From a virus, in the IMG/VR virus record IMGVR_UViG_3300017971_000261, positions 16,268 through 80,267 of that record: a stretch of DNA of 64,000 nucleotides; one strand, written 5' to 3'. Positions 31,753 to 40,959 of this stretch are shown here, one piece after another. The notes beneath the pieces are model-generated. The model saw nothing but the letters and a program-made list of their open reading frames with translations. It did no database searches and was not told the DNA's origin. Each line of letters begins with the position of its first letter. Position 1 is the first letter of the stretch. The translations under genes and the position numbers were made by a program.

Positions 31753-32544
31753 ATGTTCATCGTAGGCACAAAGAAGATTGGAAAAGGCATCCTGATGATT
31801 CCAAGTCTCAACTACAAGGTAAAGGCCGGTGGTAAATATCCTGTTTCAGACATGGATCTTAGGAATCCGGACGTTCGACGACCGCTTCAGGCAGGAAGCA
31901 TCAAGTTAGAGGGCGCTCCAGATGGTTTCAATCCCCTTTCCTTGGTCGAGTCAGACGACCTTGTCTTATGCAAGAATGTTCTGTGTAACTCTCTGGTCAT
32001 TGATGGCCATGACGGGGCCATACGTCGTGGTGCAGAATTCAAAGTCCATCGTTCAGCTCTCTCTGAACCCGGCCTCAAGAAACTGATCTCCAATCGACTA
32101 GTGGAGATCCTTGATGAGGGTGACGATCTTGATCTGGAGGAAGAAGCCGTTGTGGATCTTGGCCCAGATGAGCCAGCACTTGGTGCAGAGGCAAGTCCTG
32201 AACTAGAGACCAACGAAGAAATGGATATGCCAACAGATGTTCTTGAAGAACTACCACAAGAGGTCAAGTCGGTTCCTGACCCCAGAAAAAGTGCCGTGAT
32301 CTGGAATCCATCCGGAAACGAGCCAGTGGTCAAGAACAACCTGAAAGCCACTGTTTGGAGCAAAGGAAAGGCAGTACAAGCAGAACAGGGCCCGCCTCCA
32401 CAACAAACAGAAATTCTTTTCGTGGATCAGGAGCAGAGAGCCGAAGCAATCAAGAAGCATCCGGTTCTTAGCAAAAAAGCCGAGAAGAAAACAGATGAAC
32501 CCAACTTCGTATTAGAGGAAAATAACACCGAGGGGGAAGGATAG
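31753..32544 (+). CDS. Hypothetical protein of the head operon
   Basis: A 263-residue protein. The first 60 residues form a beta-rich segment (MFIVGTKKIGKGILMIPSLN), followed by an acidic region (EGDDLDLEEEAVVDLGPDEP) and a Lys-rich tail. A strong Shine-Dalgarno (AAGGAGGT) precedes ATG. No family recognised. Confidence 0.65.
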   Translation: MFIVGTKKIGKGILMIPSLNYKVKAGGKYPVSDMDLRNPDVRRPLQAGSIKLEGAPDGFNPLSLVESDDLVLCKNVLCNSLVIDGHDGAIRRGAEFKVHRSALSEPGLKKLISNRLVEILDEGDDLDLEEEAVVDLGPDEPALGAEASPELETNEEMDMPTDVLEELPQEVKSVPDPRKSAVIWNPSGNEPVVKNNLKATVWSKGKAVQAEQGPPPQQTEILFVDQEQRAEAIKKHPVLSKKAEKKTDEPNFVLEENNTEGEG

Positions 32545-32545
32545 G

Positions 32546-32728
32546 GTGGAGAAGGACAGCAGAGTCATCTCGCTCAGTCCGTCAGTTTGGACAACGATTT
32601 ACGCTAAATTATCGCCTAAGAACAAGAAATTCTTAAGGCGTTACTATAAGTCCATTTATCCGAGAGAGTACGTCAAAGTACTCGTTTCTGCATTGGAACA
32701 ATATGGATTCTCAGAGAGATACGCTTAA
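32546..32728 (+). CDS. Small hypothetical protein
   Basis: A 60-residue basic protein starting with GTG, one base after the previous stop, with GGGGGAAGG upstream. It reads as helices (VWTTIYAKLSPKNKKFLRRY, EYVKVLVSALEQYG). It overlaps the next gene by 26 bp. Function unknown. Confidence 0.55.
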   Translation: MEKDSRVISLSPSVWTTIYAKLSPKNKKFLRRYYKSIYPREYVKVLVSALEQYGFSERYA

Positions 32729-33473
32729 GGACCTTAGCCAAAAACAACTGCTTGAGGTTGAGATGCGCATCTTCGAAATTGGCGTAGATGATGGCAAGTA
32801 CTACACACATGCCGTTCGTGTCGGGGATGATTTTCGCGAAACCAATGACCTCAATGAGTGTGCTGGGCTTATCAAGAAATCGGTCGAAGAACTGAAGATG
32901 GAACTGTGGAAACAATGGGTCCACTTGGGCCATCTAGCAGATGAGCTGTCAAACAGTTATGGTTTCAACACAGGCTCTATAGAGAACCTTCTGTTCCTTC
33001 ACAACCTCAAAAAATGCTACATGCTTGCTGGCTTCTTCTCCTCGCTTGATGCCATACGAGACAAGGTGAGATCAATTTTCAACATAGATGTCGGAATAAG
33101 GGACCCTGATGTCATCGAGGAGTTCAACAATACAGCTCTGAGAATCCTGGTCCTGCACAGGTCCGTGATGCGGGAAACATATCGTGTCAAGTTGATCTCT
33201 GCATACAGCAGCTTAACAAAAACTGCCCAGATCTCTGGCCCATGGGCCAATCTTGATTTGCCTCTCAAAGAGCGTGTGTGGCAATGGGATGAGGAAGAAA
33301 GCAACCTGATGGAACGAGAGAAAGCACGCAAGAACCAGCTCCGGTATAACCCGGAGTATAACATTCAGGGCTTTTATTTCGTCTGGCAGGATCGTAATCG
33401 AGATCCATATCTGTTCGAGAAACGCCGGGAGGAGAGCCCATACCCACAACGAGAAAGGCTTCAGATACCATAG
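32703..33473 (+). CDS. Hypothetical helical protein of the head operon
   Basis: A 256-residue protein, predominantly helical (KDLSQKQLLEVEMRIFEIGV, KKSVEELKMELWKQWVHLGH), with a C-terminal segment rich in aromatic residues (YNIQGFYFVWQDRNRDPYLF). No family recognised. Context between terminase and portal suggests an assembly or minor head role. Confidence 0.6.
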   Translation: MDSQRDTLKDLSQKQLLEVEMRIFEIGVDDGKYYTHAVRVGDDFRETNDLNECAGLIKKSVEELKMELWKQWVHLGHLADELSNSYGFNTGSIENLLFLHNLKKCYMLAGFFSSLDAIRDKVRSIFNIDVGIRDPDVIEEFNNTALRILVLHRSVMRETYRVKLISAYSSLTKTAQISGPWANLDLPLKERVWQWDEEESNLMEREKARKNQLRYNPEYNIQGFYFVWQDRNRDPYLFEKRREESPYPQRERLQIP

Positions 33474-33481
33474 GAATCGGG

Positions 33482-34303
33482 ATGGACAGGGAAACGACAA
33501 AAGAGACAACCAAGAATTCAAACTCATCTGTCGATGCTGTCGTGGAATCCCTGTCTCGTTTTGCTGATCTGTTTGATTTGCCACATCTCTTTCTGATGGG
33601 CGGTTATCCTCGTCACCTATACTACGAAAAGCCCTGTACGGATAACCGGTTGGATGTCGTTTGCGCTTACGATGATCTTACAGAGGAGATGGCTAATCTG
33701 TTTGCATCAGAGATTCTTGGCCGTCTTCCGTCCTTCAAAGGCCACAGGGGCGATATCATCATCAAGACATCGGACGACGAGCCGAACATCGAGCTGCATT
33801 TCCAGTCTTACAGCCCAAACTCTCATCTCTACAACCCTGACTTGAAAAATCATTTGGCTGCTAGCGAGGCTGACACCATCCCCATTATGCACAATGCGTA
33901 TGGAAGAGATTTTACTGTAGATACACTTGCTTATGCTTTAGATGATGGTTATCTCTACGACCCAACAGGTCGTGCATCTAGGGATTTGAAAGACAAAAAG
34001 CTGGACAGCATGCTCTCTCCAGAAACCCTGTTCAAGTTCTGCCCAAAAGCAGCTTTTAGGGCACTGAATCTTGCACTTGATGAGGATCTCGACATTTCTC
34101 CGAGACTTGGTAAAGGCATACGATCTGCCATACCGAGGATCATGGCTGTCATACCAGAAAACGAACGCACCAGAAATGCAATCAGGACAATAGTTAAGCA
34201 CCGGGAGGATGGCCTCGATTTACTGAAGAAGTATAACCTTGACCGGTTCCTAATCAATGATAAGGTCAAGAACATACTGAAACAGGAGGCTAAAGGTGCA
34301 TGA
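33482..34303 (+). CDS. CCA-adding / poly(A) polymerase head-domain-like nucleotidyltransferase
   Basis: A 273-residue protein resembling the head domain of tRNA nucleotidyltransferases. FLMGGYPRHLYYEKP (37-51) corresponds to the GGxVRDxLLGRP motif and TDNRLDVV (53-60) to the catalytic D-x-D strand. RDFTVDTLAYALDDGYLYDP (142-161) corresponds to RRDFTINALA...DP-x-G, and FKFCPKAAFRALNLALDEDL to the FxxDPLRxLRA segment. Deviations: His for Asp in GGxxRD, and only one Asp in the expected D-x-D spacing, so activity is uncertain. Four phage tRNAs lacking CCA are encoded 11-15 kb upstream. The next gene overlaps by 8 bp. Confidence 0.65.
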   Translation: MDRETTKETTKNSNSSVDAVVESLSRFADLFDLPHLFLMGGYPRHLYYEKPCTDNRLDVVCAYDDLTEEMANLFASEILGRLPSFKGHRGDIIIKTSDDEPNIELHFQSYSPNSHLYNPDLKNHLAASEADTIPIMHNAYGRDFTVDTLAYALDDGYLYDPTGRASRDLKDKKLDSMLSPETLFKFCPKAAFRALNLALDEDLDISPRLGKGIRSAIPRIMAVIPENERTRNAIRTIVKHREDGLDLLKKYNLDRFLINDKVKNILKQEAKGA

Positions 34304-37028
34304 GTCCCAGTGCGTAATACCCGGGCTTAGAAACGTCCTGCCTTTCAGTGGCATTGTTGGTCGTTCTGCTCCCATCACTAACAAAGAAGCTCAGACCTTG
34401 ATGACTCTTTGGGAATCTGATAAGGACGAATATGGTGACCCGATTATACCGGATGGCGTAGACGACATTACGCTTGCTGGCCTCATCTCTAAAGGTTATC
34501 TATCCGGTCGCCACGCCATGGGCCATACAATGACACGTCCCAATACAACGCTTTCACTCACAGAGAAAGCGAAGATGGTCATCAGGAATATCGTTCTACA
34601 CGCAGAGAAATCGACGTTTGAGAAAGATGCGCAAGGCAATGTAGACTACGAAGCCATCTATGTTTCCATGCACAAACCGAAAGTGAAAACTTCCTGGGCC
34701 AAAAAGATCGCGCAAACATTGCCCGAAGATGGCGATGAAGACAAAGAAGATGAAATCTTCAATCTCATTGATATAGATCTTGAGTGGCTAGAAAGAAAGC
34801 TCAACGCCCTTAACAAGAGGGCACTTAAACTAGGTTTGAAGCCGCCTCCTGAATCCACAGAATGGTTGCCGGGCAAAGGTCAATTGAAACAGGTTGGTTA
34901 CGTTGTGCTTGGCCAGACACAAGTCAAAGACAAGGATAACCTTCGCGTCCATATCTTCAATCAAGTAAAAGTCTTCGGCGAACCACCAGTTCTGGCTGGC
35001 TGGAAATTCTTGGCTCGTCTCTATCCGGCCGAAGACCCAAACGTACCCGGCAATCTTATTAAGGCAGTCCCAGGTGTCGAATTACCTGAGAGATACCGTA
35101 CTGTACCACCAGATTGTGAGCACTGCCGCAAGAACCTAAGACGGTGTTCCACCTATGTTGTCCAGAACGTAGAAACCGGCGAGATGAGACAGGTTGGTAG
35201 CACCTGCTTGAAGGACTTCCTAGGCCATAAATCGCCAGAATCCTATGCCAGATATGCAGAAGGTCTGGCCGCACTGCTTGAAGAGATAGGTGCCAAAGAA
35301 GAAGAGGGGTTCGGTGGTGGAGGCGGTGGTGGAGATCGAGGATATTCTATTCAACCATTCGTTGAACTCGTTTGGGCTATGGTACGAAAATATGGATTCC
35401 TTGGCAGAGGAAAAGCATACGAATCAGGTCAGACTTCTACCGTTGACGCTGTTTTATCAATGATCTATGGGAAAGGTGAGGCGGACAAGCGTGCCCTAAA
35501 AGAATTGCGTGAATCCATTACAGCCGAAGATAGGGCTAACGCAGAACAGGCAATCATCTGGGCTCGTGGTCTGAAGGAAGGTGACGATGAATACATTAGC
35601 CAACTCAGTGACTACTTCTGGAATTTGTCCGTTGCGTGTTCATCTGAGGTTGTAACAGGCAAGACGGTTGGTATAGTTGGTTCACTTCCAACGGCTTACG
35701 AAAGAAACGTCCTACAACAAATCGGTGTACGACCAGAGGGTAGAGCAGGAGAAAAGGGAGAAGTCATAGCGGTCAAGGGAAAAGTTCGTGAGGAACTACC
35801 CCAGTATGACGAGGCCAACGACTTCTATGACATACTCACCGAACAAGGCACAATTGTACGATGTGCACTCCCAATGGAAACTTCTGTTGGTGAAGATGTT
35901 GCTTTAGAAGGTACCGTCGTTGGGTACGCAAGGCAGTTCCAAAACATTGTCACACTCTTGGCTAATATCAAAGTTTTGAATTCAGAAGAAGTCGCAGCAA
36001 GAACTCAAGAAATCCAACAAGAGAGAGAACAGGCACAACAAGGTGACGCACCGGAATATTCCACCGGTGAGAAGATTACCACTGATGTAACTGTTCTTAA
36101 GGCTGACGAGAGAGAAGGAAATTACGGACCTTATGTCCTCTATCAGATGGTTGATCCGTGGGGAACAAAACTCACCATCTTCTATAGTGGCAGCACATTC
36201 GATCTCGAAACAGGCGAACGTGCCAATATCTCTGCCAAAGTTAAGAAGGTTGGTGACTACAATGGTGAACCGAGTGTTGTACTAACGAACCCAAAGATTA
36301 ACAGCAGACTCATGTCCGAAGATGTGACAGATGTTAGGATGACCAACGCCCAAAGACGTGAAGCCAAAAAACAAGTCAAAACTCTTGAATCACAGAAACA
36401 AGGATTGATGGCCGGTTTCGAGACTCCAGACCAAGTGCAACAAACGGTGTACAACGCTTTGAATCCCATCTATTCTGTGTTCACTGGCGTTCGAGCCGAC
36501 AATTTTCTGACCACAGGAGTAGGAAATCCAGGAGACTATGGTCTTGAAGCGGAGTACAACTATCAACTCGGCGGTTATGCTGCGGTGCCATCGGCTCGGA
36601 TGGCAATGTTTCTCAATCCCGACGCTCTCCCTGAAATCTACGACCGTGCCCTCCAAGCAATACAAGAGGCCACCCAGAAAAACGAACAAAGACAACAAGA
36701 TCAACCAGATGACGATTACAACAACAGGGCACTGAGATCACAGCAAGAAATGCTTCAGGTTCTGCCACAAGTCAAGGACAGTATCATATCCGAGACACAA
36801 ACAGCCATCGCTCAGAGTCTGCCTGCTGTGCAGGAATTCCTACGCAACATACCGCAAAGAGAAGAGATAGATCGTCAAATAGAAGAAATACAGAAACGAA
36901 TTTCTGAAGCCGATCAACAGAAAAAGCAGTATGGACCACTGCCGGAACCAGAGAAAAAGACGCGTCGTAAGAAGATGCCAATGGCGCGAAGTTTTAGTTG
37001 GTTTAGGAAAATATCATGCAGATTATAG
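34296..37028 (+). CDS. Large multidomain protein with zinc site and OB-like folds
   Basis: A 910-residue protein. Residues about 273-315 hold a probable zinc module (DCEHCRKNLRRCSTYVVQNV, then VGSTCLKDFLG), a pattern found in several phage and plasmid DNA-associated proteins. A glycine-rich linker (EEGFGGGGGGGDRG) follows. Two segments look like OB folds: about 485-565 (GEVIAVKGKVRE, DVALEGTVVGYARQFQNIVT) and about 590-675 (EKITTDVTVLKADE, ANISAKVKKVGDYNGEPSVV). The C-terminal 200 residues are Gln-rich and coiled coil. The start is GTG with AGGAGG six bases upstream. Nucleic-acid binding is likely; the exact role is unknown. Confidence 0.65.
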   Translation: MHESQCVIPGLRNVLPFSGIVGRSAPITNKEAQTLMTLWESDKDEYGDPIIPDGVDDITLAGLISKGYLSGRHAMGHTMTRPNTTLSLTEKAKMVIRNIVLHAEKSTFEKDAQGNVDYEAIYVSMHKPKVKTSWAKKIAQTLPEDGDEDKEDEIFNLIDIDLEWLERKLNALNKRALKLGLKPPPESTEWLPGKGQLKQVGYVVLGQTQVKDKDNLRVHIFNQVKVFGEPPVLAGWKFLARLYPAEDPNVPGNLIKAVPGVELPERYRTVPPDCEHCRKNLRRCSTYVVQNVETGEMRQVGSTCLKDFLGHKSPESYARYAEGLAALLEEIGAKEEEGFGGGGGGGDRGYSIQPFVELVWAMVRKYGFLGRGKAYESGQTSTVDAVLSMIYGKGEADKRALKELRESITAEDRANAEQAIIWARGLKEGDDEYISQLSDYFWNLSVACSSEVVTGKTVGIVGSLPTAYERNVLQQIGVRPEGRAGEKGEVIAVKGKVREELPQYDEANDFYDILTEQGTIVRCALPMETSVGEDVALEGTVVGYARQFQNIVTLLANIKVLNSEEVAARTQEIQQEREQAQQGDAPEYSTGEKITTDVTVLKADEREGNYGPYVLYQMVDPWGTKLTIFYSGSTFDLETGERANISAKVKKVGDYNGEPSVVLTNPKINSRLMSEDVTDVRMTNAQRREAKKQVKTLESQKQGLMAGFETPDQVQQTVYNALNPIYSVFTGVRADNFLTTGVGNPGDYGLEAEYNYQLGGYAAVPSARMAMFLNPDALPEIYDRALQAIQEATQKNEQRQQDQPDDDYNNRALRSQQEMLQVLPQVKDSIISETQTAIAQSLPAVQEFLRNIPQREEIDRQIEEIQKRISEADQQKKQYGPLPEPEKKTRRKKMPMARSFSWFRKISCRL

Positions 37029-37420
37029 TAAGACCACACAATCGCAGAATCAAACAGAAGGTGGAGAAGGACTTGTACTGGTACAATCCGGACACTTCTG
37101 AAGTGGAACACTTCCGGGGCGGGAGTCTCAGCTTCAAATATGACCGATCTTTGGGACGCCAAGTTCCATATGTTGTTGATGACGAGTGTTTCGTATGGCA
37201 GAACTCATGGGATGAGATCAATTCGTGGATCAAGAAACATAACGGAACTCTTGCTATCAGCGAAATAGTACCAAGAGGCTATGCGGTCATTAAACTGAAT
37301 AGTGGTTTGTGGCCAAAACTGGAAAGAGAACTTAGACAACAAAACATTCTTTACGAGATCGAAAACGACGAAGACGAAGAGGAGGAGGCATTGGGTGCCA
37401 AATCAGGAAGCGCGGCTTAG
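37016..37420 (+). CDS. Hypothetical protein
   Basis: A 134-residue protein overlapping the previous gene by 13 bp. It starts with strands (MQIIVRPHNRRIKQKVEKDL), has a mixed centre (DECFVWQNSWDEINSWIKKH) and ends in an acidic run (ENDEDEEEEALG). No family recognised. Confidence 0.6.
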   Translation: MQIIVRPHNRRIKQKVEKDLYWYNPDTSEVEHFRGGSLSFKYDRSLGRQVPYVVDDECFVWQNSWDEINSWIKKHNGTLAISEIVPRGYAVIKLNSGLWPKLERELRQQNILYEIENDEDEEEEALGAKSGSAA

Positions 37421-38267
37421 GGTCGAAATTGCAGACACGCCAAGCAAACACGAAGAAGGACTTATGTTCCGGAAAGACCTTCCGGGCAATTCCGGCATGG
37501 CTTTCGTGTTTCCAAGTCCGCGCCAATTAAGTTTTTGGGGCCAAAACACATATCTTCCGCTTGACATAGCTTTCATTAGTCCAAATGGAACAATACACGA
37601 AATTGAACACATAGCTCCTCTCAGCTCAAGGCCGGTTCAAAGCTCTGAGGCCTGCACGATGGCTATAGAAGCCAATGCTGGCTGGTTTGATAGCATGGGT
37701 GTAGGTCCGGGCGATTCTGTTTTCATAGATCGAGATCTTCCAACCATCACAGGATTGGCACAAGCAATCTTCCATGCAGAACCGGAAGCACATGCAACAC
37801 AAAACATTACCAAAGAAGCTGCTTCGAGTGCAGACGACTATGCATTCCATGCTGATATCGCAGAACAAGACAGATACACAACTGACCGCATGGAATGTGA
37901 TGTCTGGTTGAAGGGAAGCAGATGGGGATATACCGTTTCTGTTCTGCTGACTCATACCCAGACGGGTTTGGCCAGCATGCCAGCATATTGGAAATATGGT
38001 AACAACGAAAAGGCAGCGGCTCAGAGAAGTTTTCGTGAATGCAAGAGTTTAGTTCAGGACTTTCTTCGAGAATACGAACAAGAACTCTATCCATTTGCGT
38101 TAGTCTCACCGAAGATAAGGGGTGTTTTCCAATTTCATGATACCGATCACCGAGATACGACCTTCATACCGCTCGTGAATTACAGCACCAACATCAAGCG
38201 CGAGACCGATTGGAGGCAAACGATCTACGGAAACAGATATCCAGAAAAGCCTCTCGGAATACCTTAA
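37395..38267 (+). CDS. DUF192 protein with an extra C-terminal domain
   Basis: A 290-residue protein. Residues about 6-105 match DUF192: RVEIADTPSKHEEGLMFRKD, GMAFVFPSPRQLSFWGQNTY, PLDIAFISPNGTIHEIEHIA and ANAGWFDSMGVGPGDSVFI. The family is widespread and its biochemical role is unproven. The remaining 160 residues are not recognised (CDVWLKGSRWGYTVSVLLTH). GTG 37395, preceded by GGAGGAGG, is preferred to in-frame codons upstream that lie deep in the previous gene; it overlaps that gene by 26 bp. Confidence 0.7.
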   Translation: MPNQEARLRVEIADTPSKHEEGLMFRKDLPGNSGMAFVFPSPRQLSFWGQNTYLPLDIAFISPNGTIHEIEHIAPLSSRPVQSSEACTMAIEANAGWFDSMGVGPGDSVFIDRDLPTITGLAQAIFHAEPEAHATQNITKEAASSADDYAFHADIAEQDRYTTDRMECDVWLKGSRWGYTVSVLLTHTQTGLASMPAYWKYGNNEKAAAQRSFRECKSLVQDFLREYEQELYPFALVSPKIRGVFQFHDTDHRDTTFIPLVNYSTNIKRETDWRQTIYGNRYPEKPLGIP

Positions 38268-38278
38268 GAGGACCACAG

Positions 38279-39013
38279 ATGTTGACTATAATCAGCCACA
38301 AGACCTCATTGGTCCTCAGAAAACAAGCACAAAAAAGCTCTGATGATTTGCTCAGACTTTTAGAGTCGAAGGGCTATACTAGGCACAGACGGCCGAGTCG
38401 GCAAGATGTGTGGAATGCCGTGGGCGAACTTAAACGCGACCAACCTGATATGTATGGACAATATCAAGATGCATCTTGGTCATCCATTGTAGAGAATGTT
38501 TATCAGTATTTCAGAACAGCCTGGTCCGTACCATATGGCATGGAAACCAAACCATATCCGGGACCTGTGACAAAGATCGACAAGGACAACTGGCAGGAAT
38601 ATAGCCCCGAAAATGATGATGTAGATGCCCAATGGGAACAGCAAGTAGAACCTACTGATGAACCTAGAGAGACCCCAATCGCAATCGATCAAAAGGAAGA
38701 TACCTCAGGTGTCATCCCTGAATTCAAAGAAATCCCCTACTACACGGCCGAAGAACTCATCGAAGACGCAGAAAGAGAAAGGGAATTGATTGGATTTTAC
38801 TATACTACAATTGAAGGTACTCCAGTAGGTTACAGAATTGTTGAGCCCCACTATACTTTTGTAGCGGCCACAACGGGAAACCACATTCTTGTTTCCTACG
38901 ATCGTGTCGTCGATGACATAAGGGCTTTCGTGATAGGACCATCGATGTACGGCGGCGTACGGTACAGTGGTGCAAAATTCCAGCCTAAACCCCAGATTAC
39001 GGCTGGAGACTAA
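38279..39013 (+). CDS. Hypothetical protein, possible WYL-like C-terminus
   Basis: A 244-residue protein. ATG 38279 is supported by AAGAGG six bases upstream. The N-terminus is basic, the centre acidic (DDVDAQWEQQVEPTDEPRE). The C-terminal 75 residues (GFYYTTIEGTPVGYRIVEPH, HILVSYDRVVDDIRAFVIGP) have the strand order and R...P...RAF spacing of WYL domains, but similarity is weak. It is followed after 16 bp by the next gene. Confidence 0.55.
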   Translation: MLTIISHKTSLVLRKQAQKSSDDLLRLLESKGYTRHRRPSRQDVWNAVGELKRDQPDMYGQYQDASWSSIVENVYQYFRTAWSVPYGMETKPYPGPVTKIDKDNWQEYSPENDDVDAQWEQQVEPTDEPRETPIAIDQKEDTSGVIPEFKEIPYYTAEELIEDAERERELIGFYYTTIEGTPVGYRIVEPHYTFVAATTGNHILVSYDRVVDDIRAFVIGPSMYGGVRYSGAKFQPKPQITAGD

Positions 39014-39029
39014 GGAACGGAGAGGCGAT

Positions 39030-40865
39030 ATGGACGACGTGACATCCCATCTGGTCAATCTCTCAAATGCTCTTGACAAAGAGGGAGCAAAAGAAGTTGC
39101 TGACTTGGTCGACAATCTGCTTATCAGCACTGGCTCTCTACAAAAGACCGCTCAATATGTCGGTGTGATTGGTTATGTGCTGCGGCAGAATCGTGCTATG
39201 GCCAATTGTATCCGCAAAAAGCGTCGAGACATCGAAGGACCAATGCAAGATGTCGTACTTGGATGTCTCAAAGAGTATCAAACTTCTACACACTACCAGG
39301 ACAATGAGTGGGTTAGTAAATATGCTCAAACGATCGAGGCCCTACCGTTAGAGTTCGACGATGTCCTGCTCGCCTTCACAAACTCAGTAGCAGAACACAA
39401 TGATATACCTGAACATTTCGACAATGTATGGCGTGTTGCATCAGCATTGTCAGATCTGAGACGTCCGGACCCAGAGATTGACAAGGTTATTGCGTCAGTG
39501 AGAACACTTCATGCTAGCCTGGAGTCCGAGTCGACGACATTGGTCAAACAGGCTAAAAAAAAAATAGCCCAGCAGGGGCCTGAACAAAGAGTGCAAGAAA
39601 GGTGGTGGCGACGCCCCTTTCGCTCGATAACTAACAGGCCTCTTACCGAACGCGGTCGACATCAGCGAAGAACTAACGAGTTCGAGAACCTAGCAGCAAC
39701 AGCAAGACTCATTTCGCAATCTGCCAACGCAGCCATCAATAGCCTCAATCAATACGGACGCCTCATAGAGGGTATAAGATCTGAAGTGTCCGCTATGGCT
39801 GCTCGTCGCAGATATGGGCCGGTCATCCAAGGCATAGTAGATGTTCTGCAAAACCTCGATAGCTACAATGCGTCCTCCAATATGGCCAATATGCAGCGGT
39901 ACCGCAACCATATAGGCCGTCTAACCAGTGCAGAGGGTGCTCAGGCATCTGACTTAGCTCAGAGGGCGATTGATGCTTCGCAACAAATGCTTCAAAATGT
40001 TGGCTCTCAGATGTCGGATGACACATCTGGCACCGAGGGCCGTCTTGATACGCTTCTTGATGAACTCTATCAGCGGGACGCTGGGATCAAGCGTCTTTTG
40101 AGTGCTGTGCCTAACCCACAGATAGAATCAGTTCGACGTTATATCTCAAATCTCAAGAATCAAAGAATTCAATTGTCTAGGGACATGTTCAATCCTCAGC
40201 TTTGGCTGTCTATTGCAAATCAAGCCGATCAAATTGGCGAAGCTGCTACGGCAGAAGCAGAGGCATCGCCCGAACAACCAGCAACACCGCCACGAGGTTC
40301 TTATATGCCAAGCCCAGGTGAAGAGCCGGTCGGCGAACGTGAACGAGAATATCCTACACCCAGAAGACGAGAAGACAGTTCTGAAGGTGGTTCTCTCGAA
40401 CCCGCTGATCACCAAGCTAGAGTGAATTCCATTCTTTCGTCCATGGGAGCTTTAGTCCCACAAACACCCCCTAATCCACCAGAAGAGAGACCCGAGATTG
40501 CCAGAGCGGTTCTACGCGGTCTAACAATTGGGGATGTGAATTTGCTTAGCGTACTTTCTTCTGCCATGACAGGCACTCCCACAGAAGCCATAATTAACGA
40601 TGTACTCAATGAGTTACAGCGAATTGCATCTTCATCTACTACGACAGAGCCTGCCACAGAACCAGAGACAGCACCAACTGATGCAACCATCTCTAGCCGC
40701 CTTGACATGCTTGTAAAACTAGCCAATGCACTAGATCCGATTGATAGAGAGATTGCAGATCTCATTGATTCATACATTTACAAGGCGAAAGAGGCAAAAG
40801 GCGAACTCCCTGAATTGCCTGAATTTTCAGTACTTGTAAAGGAGAGGGAAGCCAAAGCGCAGTAA
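39030..40865 (+). CDS. Hypothetical structural or assembly protein with ADLID motifs
   Basis: A 611-residue protein. Both ends carry related helical motifs: LVNLSNALDKEGAKEVADLV (about 6-25) and LVKLANALDPIDREIADLID (about 561-580). A similar motif ends the protein at 50003-53623. The middle is helical with Pro-rich linkers (PEQPATPPRGSYMPSPGEEP). A run of ten A residues at 39555-39564 encodes KKK at 176-178. The start at 39030 has GGAGAGG upstream; the in-frame codon at 38967 lies inside the preceding gene. Function unknown, virion-related by context. Confidence 0.65.
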   Translation: MDDVTSHLVNLSNALDKEGAKEVADLVDNLLISTGSLQKTAQYVGVIGYVLRQNRAMANCIRKKRRDIEGPMQDVVLGCLKEYQTSTHYQDNEWVSKYAQTIEALPLEFDDVLLAFTNSVAEHNDIPEHFDNVWRVASALSDLRRPDPEIDKVIASVRTLHASLESESTTLVKQAKKKIAQQGPEQRVQERWWRRPFRSITNRPLTERGRHQRRTNEFENLAATARLISQSANAAINSLNQYGRLIEGIRSEVSAMAARRRYGPVIQGIVDVLQNLDSYNASSNMANMQRYRNHIGRLTSAEGAQASDLAQRAIDASQQMLQNVGSQMSDDTSGTEGRLDTLLDELYQRDAGIKRLLSAVPNPQIESVRRYISNLKNQRIQLSRDMFNPQLWLSIANQADQIGEAATAEAEASPEQPATPPRGSYMPSPGEEPVGEREREYPTPRRREDSSEGGSLEPADHQARVNSILSSMGALVPQTPPNPPEERPEIARAVLRGLTIGDVNLLSVLSSAMTGTPTEAIINDVLNELQRIASSSTTTEPATEPETAPTDATISSRLDMLVKLANALDPIDREIADLIDSYIYKAKEAKGELPELPEFSVLVKEREAKAQ

Positions 40866-40959
40866 GCAATATAGTTTAGAGTGTCCGTACGAAGGGGCCG
40901 TGTAGCCTCGGAGGGATACCATAACCCTGCCTAGGGTCAGATAAAGGAGAGGTGAAACG
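40866..40959 (+). promoter_or_regulatory. Leader of the acidic head protein gene
   Basis: This short gap contains a hairpin ACCCT-GCCT-AGGGT (40924-40937) directly before the ribosome-binding site AAAGGAG. No promoter boxes were recognised. The hairpin may be a processing site or translational control element. Confidence 0.35.
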
